Source of the DNA: Tyto alba
Taxonomy: Eukaryota; Chordata; Aves; Strigiformes; Tytonidae
Reading direction: 5' to 3'
DNA length: 64,000 nt
Assembly: GCF_018691265.1 (NCBI RefSeq)
Contig: NW_024881316.1
Location: 21,677,819 to 21,741,818, forward strand
Shown piece by piece: positions 50,706-63,078 of this stretch. How positions within the stretch are numbered: the first letter of the stretch is position 1; every line of letters starts with the position of its first letter. The notes under the pieces were generated by a model, which made no database searches, was not told the origin of the DNA, and was given only the letters and a program-made list of their open reading frames with translations. The position numbers and the translations under genes were made by a program.

Positions 50706-53132
50706 ACTGAATTCTCATCTGCTGTAAACTGATGCAGTTATAACATTTCTGATGTACAGTTACTGCAGGTGTAGGCAAAAAAAATGTGATTTTTCCCTCC
50801 ATAAATATGAGGTTAAAAGAGGAATAATGAGGGCTACAAAATAGGAATATGAAAATAATTTCTTCTTCTTGTGGCTCCCTCTTTCCCAAAGCTTATGAAC
50901 ATCAAAATGCTTTACTATGATTTTGTTTTGTCAGACATGCAGCTAACTCTTGAACTTCTCAGTATTTAAGGAATGCTAAAACTATTAACATATCAAATGT
51001 TTTTCCTGAAATAAAATTAACAACATAATTACATTGGGTTGATCTACTTTTTACAGTTCAGTGGCCAAAAGAGGAAGGCAACTTGATCTCTAGGCACTCA
51101 GTAATGACAATTGCTATATGCTTCAGATAACTACGGAATCACTAATTTTCTTTATGTTAAATGGTGTGCATATTTCTTATCTTTTGTTATACAATCGTAG
51201 CAGTGATACGGAAAGCAGAACAAGTTACATAAAAATTACCAACTGGACCAGGCCAATAAGTCATCTAGCTCAATCTCTGAACAAAACCAGTCACAAATAA
51301 AGGGATATAAAAACAGGACAACTATTTTTCCCAAAGTACATTACTTCAGATTCCACCAAGTATTGAGATTAGGATTTCTTGAACTGTGTACTTGCTGGTG
51401 TGGTAGACTGGTTTTCTTGTATTTTTTTTCATTTTTAATTTATCTTTCTTAATACTTTTGACTCACAAAATGTTTTGCAATAAATTAACCCCCCAAAAAA
51501 TGTATTCTGTGAAAACTTATTAATCATTAGCTTTTTTTTTTTTTCCCCAAACCTGTGACCTGACAATATCAAGTGCCCTTAGATTTTGTGTTATAAGACA
51601 TGAAGTAGTCATTTCTTATTCACATTTTCCTCTTCATATTTTATCTATGTTGAATAGGCCTGATCTGTTTCTCACTCTGGAAGTCATACCATTGCTTTGA
51701 TCATCCCTGTTTCTGTTCTGCGTTTCATTGTACCTTTGCAGAGGCATGTTACTAGGCTGCTTGGGAAATTCAGAAGAGACTTCTAATGGCATCATCTGCT
51801 TTATTTTTCCATAAATTTTTAAACTCTTTTCATCTAATACTGCTCCACTTGTATGGCAGTTTCCTTCAATGAAATTGAAATTATGTCCTGCTCTTAAGGA
51901 TTGCTTATTCAACCCATTGCCTCTCAGATCTTCCTCTGAGTCTTCATGAATAAATATACTGTCTTTCTGTCATTTAAAACCCCTAGCAATCTGCAAAGTA
52001 AGAGATTAAGTCAGTGATCTGAATTCAGATCTCCCAGTTGACAGTAGAGAGCATTATCAACAAGGCACCAGGCTGGTCTGATAAAGAAAAACTTGTGCAT
52101 TTTACTCTATGAAGGTTTTTTGCCTTGTAATGTAGGAGTTCAGTTACAGCAAAGAGAAGGCTTTTGTGCATTGAAACAAATGAATGAAAGCAGCAAGGGT
52201 GAGATTTATTTTGTTTCATATTTTATTGTCTGGAAACAGCTGAACTCACCTAATCAATTATTTCATAGATTTCTAAAGTTACAGTCATTGAGGAAATGTT
52301 TATTGTATTTCTGTACTATTGTAGGAATGTGTTAAGCTTTATGAAATACCCAAGTCAGATTTTGTATGTACCAGATATAATCCCTAGGAATTTCCTGAAT
52401 CATATTTATTTCACTTTGATTTTCTTCACACCATGAACATGCGATAAAAGAATACATTACTCTCAGGTTGTTAAATTTGGTTCCCTGGGATATTTTGTGA
52501 GCACGAGATGGATAGAGCAAGTCACGTATTCATCAGCCCCTTGATATTGCTTCTAAACTGACTTTTTGCCTGCTGGGAACACCTCCATTCTTGATAATAT
52601 GGAAACTGTTATGCTACTTATAGTTGATTGTGCCTTGTACTTACAAAGTCTTTTTTTTTACATTTTAATTTTGTTTATCACTGTACTATGTGGCTTCCTG
52701 ATCACTGACATATTTAAATATCCAAAGATGAAGCTTGTATGCAGATAGACCTAAGTTTGATCAATTTAGGTTTTGGACACCTATATATCCTAAAAAAAAA
52801 ATAGTTTGGGGGCTGAAATTCATTAAACAACTTTGTTTATTGAAAAAGGGATGTACTCTGAGTCTGAAAGAACTGTATGGCTTTGTGACTTTTTATTGTA
52901 TTATTTTTCTCACTGTCCTCTACTGGTATAGTCTCACATTTGTCACTGTTTAGTTCTAGTAACAGCTAATAACTCAAAAAGTTACATTCTGCTCAAAGAT
53001 CTTAAACATATGTCAAAGAATCATAATGCAATTACTTTGTAGAAATTCTCCATACTACAGAACTGCTGTGCAGGTGACTCCTCCTCCTTCTTGTGGAGGA
53101 CGTGGTTGGTAGGTCCCTATTGTCCTTCAGTG

Positions 53133-53330
53133 AAGTGGTCTCCAAACTGTTTTGATTGCACACCCCATCAGTAAAAAATTTTTCAGGACACCCTGCCAAT
53201 GTATATATACATACTTATCTATAAATTATATATATGTACTACTGCAGTTTCAGTATTCTTCCTCCTGCACCTCAGTGAATTTTCTTGTGTACTCCCTTGG
53301 AGTGCATGCACTCCACTTTGGTGACCACTG
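53133..53330. mobile_element. hAT-like nonautonomous DNA transposon (MITE), 198 bp
   Basis: The left end reads 'aagtggtctccaaactg' and the reverse complement of the right end reads 'cagtggtcaccaaagtg', matching terminal inverted repeats of the C-A-G-T-G-G-T-C type known from hAT elements. The flanks CTTCAGTG (53125-53132) and CCCTAGTG (53331-53338) are 8 bp long and agree at five of eight positions, the other three being transitions, as expected for an old 8-bp hAT duplication. The interior is AT-rich with a TA-rich core and no coding capacity. Confidence 0.6.
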
Positions 53331-55624
53331 CCCTAGTGGAGCAAGTCTTCTTGGGGTCATGGACAGAGCTGAGAGTGTTAATGGCCCCCCGAGAGAATAA
53401 AGTAACCATTTCTTCTGTCAGACTATCATGTGAAATAAATGGAGTACAAAATTACTTACTGCCAGCAACCATCTTAAAATATTGTTATGTATATGTTACT
53501 TGAAAACAGTGTAATATAGTCTCATACTGTGGTAGAGTCTTATATGCACACGCACTGTAGCTAGCATGGATGGTATTTCTGTTGCTAGCGTATTGTAGTT
53601 TATCATATACACTCTTTGGCTCTGATTCATGGTACCCACCAATGTGCAGCCTAGCTCATTGCTTCATGGGACTTCAATTCCTGCTAATTCAGAGTTCAGT
53701 GGAACAAGGGAAGTGGAAAAAGAGATCCTAGACAAGCAGCTTTGCCTGTACTATTCTACCTGTGTAGTTCATAAACTTAAAGATTATAGGCTCTTAATAC
53801 ACAGACTCAATCAACTGTATCAGGGAGCAACTACTGATTTTTCAGAACCATGGTTCTATCTTACTATAGTTTCTATTTGTAGATATGTGCATTTTCTACA
53901 CATTTTTCTCCTAAAAGTTACTTTTTATTCCAAGTTTTTTCACTTAGAATTCCAATAATTGGTTTCAAGTCTACTATTTTGCTAATATTTAGAAAGAGTA
54001 CAGTAACCAGCTTTGTGTACTATGTATTCATGTTAATCATAATTTATCTTTTCACTGTCTGTCATTACCAATTATATGTATAAATTGAAAGCATTAAAAT
54101 GTTTGAGACACACAAAGATTTTTTTATGGTCCATAGAATGTCACCTTTTACAGAATCCCATGTCAGGGAATTTATTACTATTTAACATAGCCTTGTAGAA
54201 TGGATCTATAGTTACCTGTACAATGTTGCAACTTGACAGTATCTTCACTTAGAATTATGGTATTTCTTTTGTTTATGGATTTCTTGCAATCTTGATAACA
54301 TTATTCCACCATCAGAGAACTCCTAACAGTCATATATTTATGAAATCTCTCCAAGGTTATTACTTAGTTCTTCCAAAAAATAGTGTGAGCATCATTAGGT
54401 TGATCTTGATAAGCTTTATGAAGAACAATGCTGTGTGCCAGGCTGAAGTTTGCTACAAACAACTGCTTGCATTGCATCAACCTATTCCCTGTTATCAAAC
54501 TGTCACTGCTATTACTGAATTAATTTCAACTGCTGGGTCTACAGTTAGATGTGTGTATGAATTCTGTTAAGGATAAAACATGAAATGTGAAAAAGGATTC
54601 GAAAGTATGTTTTAGATTTTGTTACTTTTGCCAAATCCAGCAATATTGAAAATTAATTTCTTGTTGCTTGACAAATATTGAGGGTTTTTAGCATGTGTTT
54701 CCACTATATGCAAGACAAGACAAGAATACTTAGATTTAGTGGATATGGCTACAGGTGACCCTGGGATGCTGGAGATCCTGCTCTTCACTTTCTTGTCCTA
54801 TGTTGGACTACTTGCTCAACTAATACTTGCCTCTGAATTACAGCTTTCACTCCAGACTTTCTTTTGGAATTGAGTTCTCATTAGTTTACTCAGAATTAGC
54901 TTTATTATTTGTCGAGATTTAAGGAACAAGAGAATATGCATCCTTAAAAATAATTTTGTAGTTACAGCACAAAGTTACAAAAGATAAAACAACAAGCTAG
55001 TAACGATTTTCCTCTGCTATTCAAGCACTTTCAGCTAGCTTGAGTTGCTTGCAAGTTAGGTTTTAAGTCAAATGGAGCAAAGTGCTCTAGAGAGTTTACA
55101 TGAGTACATTTTCCTGAAGAGAGTGTGCTCTGTCAGAGCATGCACCCTAACACTGTAATGTTATTCCCTGCAGGATCTGTGGCTGCTCAGACATCTCCCT
55201 CCCCTGCAGTATGGGACATAGAAAGCACAGCTGACCATGTCCTGTTTCAGTACTTCTCAGCTGCTGTATTGGAATGCTTCACAGCTGATTCCTCTTGCTG
55301 GATAGGAGCTTTTTCTTGGTGTCTTTTTCTTAAGAAACCTTTGGTGGCTTCTTTGTTTCATTGCACTACCTGTAAATGTTGTATTCCTTCTTCTGAGCTA
55401 CATTGCAGATAATCAATCTCAGTTTGTGTGAAGATGAAAGCTTAAGGAGATATCTGTTCTTTACTTTTCTCACACTTAGGCCCTTCATCCAAGGAGAGGA
55501 CTAACCCCTGTGTTCTCAGTGACCCATTTGCTGATGTTGTGCAGTTGCAATAGATTGCAACCGTTGTACAGTTTTAGGACAGAGAATGAATTAATGTTGA
55601 CTTCACAGACCCTTTCTGTGAAAG

Positions 55625-56060
55625 ATCATGAAACTACAAAATAGCTGAGGTTGGAAGGGACCTCTTGAGATCATCTAGTACAACCACCTGCTCAAGCAGA
55701 GGAGGGTCACCTAGAGCAGGTTTCTCACAACTGTGTCCAGCCAGATTTTGAAAATCTCACAGGATTGAGACTTGACAAACCTCTCTGGGCAACCAGTGCC
55801 AGTGTTTGACCACCCTCACAGTGAAAAAGCATTTTCATGTGTTCAGATGAAATTTCCTTGTTTTTGATTTGTGCCCATTGCCTGTCAGAAGACACTGTTG
55901 ATAAAAGCTTGTCTCCTTCTCCATCCCCTCCAATCAAGTATTTATAGACACTGATAAGATCTACTCTGCTCTTCTCCAGTCTGAGGAGTCCTGGATTTCT
56001 TAGCCTTTCCTCCTTTATGACTTTAGTCCCTTAATCATGTTTGTGTCCCTGCACTGGACT
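55625..56060 (-). mobile_element. CR1 LINE 3' region, antisense, about 435 bp
   Basis: The longest CR1 piece in the window. On the + strand the order is 'gctgaggttggaagggacct', 'tcatctagtacaaccacctg', 'gtcacctagagcaggtttct', 'cctctctgggcaaccagtgc', 'accctcacagtgaaaaagca', 'gataagatctactctgctct' and 'agcctttcctcctttatgac', which is the reverse complement of the CR1 ORF2 end. Diverged, with small indels. The CR1 terminal ATTCTATG repeats are only faintly kept at 55625. Confidence 0.92.
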
Positions 56061-56757
56061 AGCTAGATCTGCTAGTACTGTTTCCCTTGAAAGTATGAAT
56101 TTAATTAGACAAATGGCGTTCTCATTGTGTAGACTTGCTTCTGACTTTTTATTATTTGCAATGCCTTTGACCTTTACTTCACCCTGCAAGGGAATTTTTT
56201 CATCCCATATATTATTCAATTTCTCCAACAGTCCTGATTTTTCAACACCATTTACCAATTAGAAACATAGCTACTTCTTGCTTTCCATCTTGGCTTATTT
56301 TGCTGTCAGGCTGTGGGGTTTTTTTAATGAATGCTGTTCAACACATACTTGTTTAACTAGGGGTCTTATTTTGTTCTTTCTTCTTAAGTCCGATAAAAAT
56401 GGTGGAAAATAAACCATGGCTTCCACAAACAAACAAAAAATGAAAAAACTGAATAAAACTTTTGAAAAATAATATCCACATATTACTCACCTATGTATAA
56501 TCATCAGTTACAAATCTATTGTATAGATTTAGTTCATTAAATTAAAAAATGTCTTTACAAAAATATTGTCTGAACTGAAACTGCTCTTCCTGTTGCTCAT
56601 TTCTTATTCATATCCCTGGTCATGAATTTGGGCAGTCTTCAAGGAGCATTGCTTAACTAGGATGTTTAAGGTATCAGGAAGACATTCTGCCTAACCTCAA
56701 TTAGTTTTACTCTGTTTTTTCTTGCTTGAGTGGTACTATAATGACAGTTACAGGGGG

Positions 56758-56783
56758 AAAAACAAAACAAAACAAAACAAAAA
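56758..56783. repeat. (AAAAC)n microsatellite
   Basis: About five AAAAC units after a run of G and A. Confidence 0.88.
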
Positions 56784-56872
56784 CGTAATGACAAACATAA
56801 TTAATGCAATAAATGTTGCAAATGTTAATCCTTCATAGTTGAAAATTTTCTCTTGTCATTATTTATTTTCAA

Positions 56873-56995
56873 GGCGAAGTAGTGTAGTGGAAGAATGTAT
56901 ATATTGCCTAATGGCATCTTCATCATAATTTCAAATCCCGAACATTTGAGTATCCTCAAAATTAAGAAAACCTGTGTTTCTTATCTGTAACTATA
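56873..56995 (+). mobile_element. MIR SINE (tRNA-derived), old
   Basis: A tRNA-like head is visible: an A box TAGTGTAGTGG near 56880-56890 and a B box-like TTTCAAATCC near 56929-56938, the pair that makes an RNA polymerase III internal promoter. The end 'cctgtgtttcttatctgtaa' resembles MIR's 'ctcagtttcctcatctgtaa'. It lies about 360 bp before EYS exon B. The B box has lost its GGTTCGA core, so it is probably inactive. A decayed tRNA gene is less likely because the MIR-like tail follows. Confidence 0.6.
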
Positions 56996-57355
56996 AACCA
57001 AAAGTACTTCACAGGAGTGTCATAGGATGTATGCACAGACACATCTATAAAGATGAAAATTTGTGACAATTTTCTGAACTTTATTGCATCTTCTAACAGT
57101 AGTCCCTCCTATAATGCTCTTTTCACTTCTGGTAATATGCAAATGCTAGAACATTTTCACTTTCTGTATATTTAACTTGAATGTTTGAAATGAAATAAAT
57201 ATATATGCGTGCTCTGTGAATAATATAGTTGATTACACTATTCACAGGTATTCAGAAAAACAGATATTTTTAAATGTGCTTTGCTCATTATATTGTATTT
57301 TATTACTTTATTTTATAATAAATTAATAAAATTAGCTTTTGGTTATTCATTTCAG

Positions 57356-57520
57356 ACACAGCACTTTTTTTTCCATCCTTCACTGGAAATTCTTATTTGG
57401 AACTACCTTCTCTGACATCTGTATCTGAGACCATGACTGCATCTGGGCAGGAAACAAGCAATCTGACAAGGCTGTACTTGACAGTGAAAACAACTGCTCT
57501 AAATGGCACAATTCTTTACA
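57356..57520 (+). CDS. EYS: EYS coding exon B: start of the first laminin G domain (internal exon)
   Basis: Internal exon after 'ggttattcatttcag' and before a strong donor ACA|GTGAGT. The first two bases join the last G of exon A to make Asp. It then reads in one frame for 54 codons without a stop and leaves one base for the next exon. 'ALFFPSFTGNSYLELPSL' and 'LYLTVKTTALNGTILYS' match the opening strands of the first laminin G module of vertebrate EYS as I recall it: the 'F.G.SYLELP' entry, then the alternating hydrophobic strand ending in 'NGTILYS'. Two N-glycosylation motifs are present (N-L-T and N-G-T). Only about a third of a normal 170-180-residue laminin G domain is encoded here; the rest must lie in exons beyond the window. 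The middle ('SVSETMTASGQETSN') seems somewhat longer than in mammals. Confidence 0.93.
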
Positions 57521-58940
57521 GTGAGTACCAATGATACTTGAAGCTAAGTATCAGTTTTAGTTCCTTCAGGTCCTTATTAACTTTAGTGTACATCAGCTGG
57601 CATTTCTTATTCAGCAGCAAAATGAGTCATTAAAATTCAGTAGAAGCCTTTTGGTATTCTAATGCCTGATGCATTATGAAATTTGAAACATCCTTCTTTG
57701 TGTTCCTCTGGAAAGTTCTTTAATTTATGACTCATTGAGCAAAACATAACTTACAACTAAAAATGCTGCTTCCTGACAAGAAAGAACATAGTAAGCATAT
57801 GACTCCAGTAATCAGTGTTACAGCTCTAAAATACAAATGTTGAATAAGATTTGAACAATTTATTGCAGAGAAACAGCTTCTCCATTGTTGGGTTGAGACT
57901 CACTTTTTATTGTAATTTTGATCTTGGTTCCAAAGATCTTTTGATTTACAGAAGTATCTTAAGTTCTATAAATTTGTCATATTTCAGAGTATTTACTGTG
58001 ATTTCCCACTTCAGAGGATTCTTTTGTGGTTCTTGGAGAGTATACTTGCAGACTTGGATGTTTGCCTGTTGATACTACATAAGAATGTTGCTTCTTGCCT
58101 GCATATTTCAGTCCTCAGTATATGGCATAAACTTCTGAGACAGTATGTTTTTCACTACTCAGAGAGAAAAATAGGTTTCTCTGTCAGTGGAATATTTTGT
58201 TATAGATTTTAGCCTGTACATTCTATCCAAATGGAAAACCTGAACAGTGAGATTCCTTCCTGAAATCAGAAAGAGCTAGAAAAATATGCTTGTACAATCT
58301 AGGTGATAGATTCACTCCACAAAGACAAAAGAATTAGGATCATTCTCTATTCACTGCAGCTTCCTAGGGTTTATCTACACAAAGAAATCTTGTTGATTTA
58401 AAATTATTTTTTGACTAATTTTTGTTATTTTTATATTAGTCTGGAAGTAATATATGTGAATTTACCTGTACTATGTAAATATTTATAAGCCAGAGTTAAA
58501 AGTAGTATAAGCTTGATGGCATTATTTAATTATGTCTTTTATTATTATCTGTATAACACTTTCTTTAGATGTAACACACTGTAGCCCCAGATTTAACATT
58601 AATGTTTAGTGCTTTTCAAAATGCTATCTCAAATCCTTGCATGTTATAGCTGGGCTGTTGCTCCAACCGCCTAAGCTACATGTCTGCACAATTTGCTAAG
58701 AATCATGGATAAGCGGTGATGCAGCAGATCTTTCTGTTGAAGTGTTTTACATTTGTTAGTTATTTCGATTTCAAGAGGAGTTATCTGGCTTCAAGAAGAA
58801 TTCAGTGAAGGTCACTGGAAGTACTTTGAATATATTTAGTGTTTAATGATGTTGCTTGCTTCATCACTGCAAAGTAGCTGGCTTCCAGCCAGAGTTAAAG
58901 CTTGCTATCTACCCATAAGCTCTGAGTAAGCATGCTCATT

Positions 58941-58983
58941 AAAATAAATAAATAAATGAACAAACAAACAAATAAATAAATAT
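58941..58983. repeat. (AAAT)n/(AAAC)n compound microsatellite
   Basis: AAAT units, then AAAC units, then AAAT units again over about 43 bp. Confidence 0.9.
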
Positions 58984-59992
58984 CCAACATAGAAGCTTCT
59001 CTGCTGCTCTCAGGAGGAAGTGGTGTTTTCTGAAAACCTGGATAAGTGTACTGTACTGCTACAACCAGTGCCAAATTTCTTTCTATCACTACTTGCTGGA
59101 AAATGTTTTGATCTGAAAGCAACAAATCTATGAAGCTGAGGAGGGATGGAGGTTGGAGTATCTTTGAAACAATTTGTAATACTGGATGCTGTTTGCCTTG
59201 TTTACAACTCAGTTACTTTACACATAGTGAATTTGCTTATCTTTGCAAAAATCTGATGTACAAATTTGGTAACTGAAAATCAAAATCCAACTCTTTATCT
59301 ATGTTTTACAACAATTACAAACAAATACAGGATACTTGCTTCTCCATTGCATTTTATACAGAAATTACACAAAGATGAATAGTATATCCTCTCCTTTTTG
59401 TTTCCATCCAGCTACACAAGGCAGAGTTACAATTTAAGATTTAGTAACAGGAGTTCTACACTTTTGCTCACAATCATCATTTAAAATGGAAATGCATTGA
59501 ACAGCATATTCAAGATGATACTCTTTCAGATGTCTCTGACTTTTCTTTTTAGGCTTCTGCACTTGTCAGGTGAGAACTAGCCTGTACTTGGAATTCACAA
59601 GCTCCTTAGAGCAGTGTTGAAAATCAGAGTGTTACTTTGAGCTTTTACCTTGTGATATAAATCTCTGTGGGCTGTGGGATTTCTGCTTCACTGCTTGTAA
59701 ATTTTCAAATTGTTTTGACAAACCTAGTAATTGTCACATTTTATATGTTTAGTTTTTACAACTGGTAATCTGCAGGTAATCTGTACATAGTTCATATGTC
59801 TCACAAGTGTGGTTGAGTACTTTGGGTAGACAGTGCTCTTAAATTTAAAGATTTAAGGATACTGAGAAAGGAAGAGAGGGTGTGGATGCCTTCTTTGTGT
59901 ACCAAGGGAGAACACCACGGTGGCCATAATTGATAGTTGCATTACACTCCTTAATTTCATCCTCCGTATCCCAGTGAATTTGATTCTATGAT

Positions 59993-59999
<7 letters not shown>

Positions 60000-60024
<25 letters not shown>
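60000..60024. repeat. poly(A) run, 25 A
   Basis: Uninterrupted A tract preceded by eight T, giving a T8/A25 switch. The preceding 'ttgattctatg' resembles the CR1 3' terminal motif, but no CR1 body is visible. Confidence 0.88.
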
Positions 60025-61682
60025 GTACTGATTTAACAAAAATATAGTTTCCTTACATCTAATTCAGTTATATGCATTCAAATGCTGGATAATTCTAGGG
60101 ACATTTTGATGTTACTTTGCATTTAATCAGTGCAAAATAAACCCTACCAAATTAGGAGGAGGGACTTCTAATTTAAGATATTCAAAATCATACCAAATAT
60201 ATTCAAGATGCTGCTGCCTCAAAATAAATTCCATAGTCTTTCTTAGATTATGTCCTTATAATTGAAACAGTTTCTGGTTTTGAATATCAGAGAAAATATG
60301 AATGTTTCTGAATTACATTTAATCTGAGATTGATCAAAGAAAAGTTACTTTCATGTGTACACAAAATGTTTCAGTACCAGAAGTAGAAAATAATGCTTTT
60401 TTCTCCTACCACACATGGAATTTAAAAGCTAGTAGTCTGCCATGAAAGATAGATCCAATCACACCATAAAGACAATCTCAAAAGGAATATTATCAATGAG
60501 AAAAAAAAAAAAACAAAACTGCTAAACAAAGCAATTCTGTGACTTTTCAAGCTTCTATCTCTGCAGGGGTAGCAGGTGTACATTTGGGGCAAAAGTCTTT
60601 TATTTTAAAAGTAAAGAAAAATAATATCAGGAAGACAAGTGGAATTTAAGAGAATTTTTGTTTCACAAGAGTATGTTTCATAAACCTAAGCTAGTACCAC
60701 TATTTAAACAGTTTCATATTATCATATTAAAAGCATTCATTGTGCTTTTAGAGGGAAAAATAACACATAATGTACACTTCATAATTTATATCTTTTTTTT
60801 GTCAATACAATGAAAGTCTCCAATTAAATCTGAGGAAGTGGCAGTGGTTGGAGGTGTTCGGTTCCTGTTTACCACACTTGCATAAACCCTACCACAGCTT
60901 TCAAGGGAATTGTTCTTTTGAGCTAAAGTATTTTTTAAAATGAAAGTAACTTTGATGTTATAATTTCCTTTGCTTAGTGAACAACAGAATTTTAAATTTT
61001 CTAGAAGAATAACAGTTGAAGTTGTATCAGATGCACAGAATGTTCCCACCACAGTTACTGAAGGTTTTTTTTTTTTCTGTATACCAACCTTAATTTTACC
61101 TTCTTTATATGATTCTAAAACATATAAATTGTGTTCTAGTCTATTTTAATTTTTTTCCTAGCCTTATTGTTCTTTACTTCCATTCTAAACTTCTCCAATA
61201 ACATATGTTACTGTAAAAAATTTGTTTATGACTCTGTATGGAAATATAATTTCAGATCAGTGGTGGATGGAATGATTTTCACAAGTTTTTATCAGGTGGT
61301 AAAAATGTTTTGTTATCCTTTTAGTACAAATTATATAAATAGTAGATGTACAGAGGAAGGAGAAGCAAGAAAACAGGCTTCCTAGCAGGTCCTTATCTCT
61401 TGGGTTCTCGTGAGTGCAAGGATTAAGATTTTGATCTTAAGATATTAAGATGATTGCTTTAAAATGAAGTTTTCAAACATAATGTTCCATTCTGCTAGAA
61501 CCGTTGACATTCCCACAAGTATTTCAGCTCCAATAGTGAAGCTAAAAATTGGAAGGAACATTTTCATACTCTACAAATATTATATATGAAAATTTGTCAT
61601 TTGTATATTAGCAACAATGCCTTTTTCATTTATTTTCCCACATATCTTTGCAAAGATATTAACTTTTCAGACTGGACAATGT

Positions 61683-61778
61683 CTACATAGGTGTATAAAT
61701 TTGATTCTCTGATATGGGTAGAAAAATTGCCTACACAGGTGTATAAATTTGATTCTCTGATGTGGGAAGAAAAATTAC
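61683..61778. repeat. 48-bp tandem duplication, two copies
   Basis: 'ctacataggtgtataaattt' at 61683 recurs as 'ctacacaggtgtataaattt' at 61731. Both are followed by 'gattctctgat', a Gly-like purine stretch and 'agaaaaatt'. Few mismatches over 48 bp, so a fairly recent duplication. Confidence 0.93.
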
Positions 61779-61991
61779 ATGTGAAGCTAAAGACAAAAAA
61801 ATTCCAAAAAGAAAGAATATTTATGTCTTAACTTCTTTTTACTGGCTTCCCAAATATTTATATTGTTGTGGTTTGGGCCTGATCAGCAACCAACCACCGC
61901 AGCTGGTCACCCTCCCTTCCCCCTCCCCACCTGGGAATGGGGGAGGGGATTAGAGGGGTGAAGGGAGACTCGCAGGCTGAGATAAGAACAG

Positions 61992-61997
61992 TTTAAT
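61992..61997 (-). terminator. LTR polyadenylation signal ATTAAA
   Basis: TTTAAT on the + strand, in the - strand context 'attattaaactgttcttatc', which is the same context as in the sense LTR at 20096. Confidence 0.75.
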
Positions 61998-62180
61998 AAT
62001 GGCAATAAAATGAAAACAATAACGATGATGGGGGGAAAACGAAAAGAAATATATAAACAGGCAATGTACAGCGTAATTGCTCACCACCCGCTAACCAATA
62101 TCCAGCCAGTGACCCCGAGATACCAAGATCCCACAATCGCAATCCCAGAAGCGAGAGAGCTCCTTCCCAACCACCCCTCC

Positions 62181-62188
62181 TTTATATA
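62181..62188 (-). promoter_or_regulatory. LTR TATA box (TATATAAA)
   Basis: TTTATATA on the + strand, about 185 bp from the poly(A) word, which is a normal U3/R spacing. It would direct transcription opposite to EYS. Confidence 0.75.
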
Positions 62189-63078
62189 GTGAGCATGACG
62201 TTCCATGATATGGAATATTTCACTGGCCAGTTTGGGTCAGGTGCTGTGGCCGTGCTCCCTCCCTGCTCCCTGTGCCCTTGCGCACGGGCAGGACATGGGG
62301 AGTCGGAGAGTCCTTGAAGTCTTGGCAGCAGCTGAAAACATCAGTGTGCTATCAGCATTCTTCTCATACCAAACCCAATGCTGAATCTAAAACACAGCAC
62401 TCATCTAGTCCCTGAAAAGGAATATTAACTCTATTTCAGCCCAAACTAAGACATATATTTACTGTGTATACTTGTCTTGTTTGTCAAACTCCTTCAAGCT
62501 GCCTAGTGATTGCTGTTGGTTTTGTATAATGTTTCTTACTAAAATATGCAGATTTGTACTTCCCTCGGTCTGTACCCCTGACTCATGTAGGAAAATAAAC
62601 ATGGCAGGTAAGTCTGGCCATCTCACAAGTTCTGCTCTTGAAAGAAAGCTACATCTTAAGAACAATAACTTATGACAGACCATGAGTGGCAGCAGAATAA
62701 AAGTAAAATCAGTACTTAATGAGAAAATTTAAGCATTCTATACTGTCTGAACAAGCCTTTGGATTTCTGTGGCCAATGTAAAAAAGACTGTAATAAGGAA
62801 AGGGAAATAAATGTGTGCTATGAGATTCAGGTGGTGAAAAATGGGTATACTTCCTTTTGTTATGGAGTGTAGATTTATAATTTTTTTTTTCGCAATCCTT
62901 TTTTTGAAATTATCCAGAAATATGTCACAGAAATATATAATCTCTATGGATTTAGAGGAGATAGTTGACTTGTTACCTGGTAGTAATTCATATTAGTTCT
63001 AAAGATGGTGCAATTCTCAACAAATTTCTGTGTTTCTGTAAATGCTGTTAATTGAAGTATATATCTGGATATTTGGTG

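Larger units (their letters stand above)
5637..57355 (+). other. EYS: EYS large intron, 51,719 bp
   Basis: Runs from GT at 5637 to AG at 57354-57355 ('ggttattcatttcag'). One base before and two bases after join to make GAC (Asp), so exons A and B splice in frame. As I recall the human protein, the residue after this EGF's final 'CEK' is also Asp and begins the first laminin G domain, so no exon should be missing between them. The intron is AT-rich and carries the mobile elements and repeats listed separately. Confidence 0.88.
57521..61682 (+). other. EYS: EYS intron downstream of exon B, first part
   Basis: Starts at GTGAGT. AT-rich, with an (AAAT/AAAC)n run and a 25-A tract listed separately. 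No further EYS exon was recognised before the window ends at 64000, so this intron is at least 6,480 bp. Confidence 0.75.
61864..62453 (-). mobile_element. Solo LTR, 590 bp, avian ERV, antisense, with perfect TATAT duplication
   Basis: On the - strand it runs from TGTCTTAGTTTGGGCTG to ...GGCCCAAACCACAACA. The flanks TATAT (61859-61863) and TATAT (62454-62458) are identical, a 5-bp duplication. It carries TATATAAAGG (+ strand 62179-62188) and a poly(A) word ATTAAA (+ strand TTTAAT at 61992-61997). Its U5-like part after the poly(A) word ('ctcagcctgcgagtctccct' on the - strand) is nearly the same as in the LTR at 19733. It looks intact at both ends, so it is among the younger insertions here. 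No internal retroviral sequence. Confidence 0.94.

Noticed and set aside
56873..56945. Functional tRNA gene
   Set aside because: A and B box pieces are present, but the B box core is lost, the arms do not pair as a cloverleaf by eye and a MIR-like tail follows.
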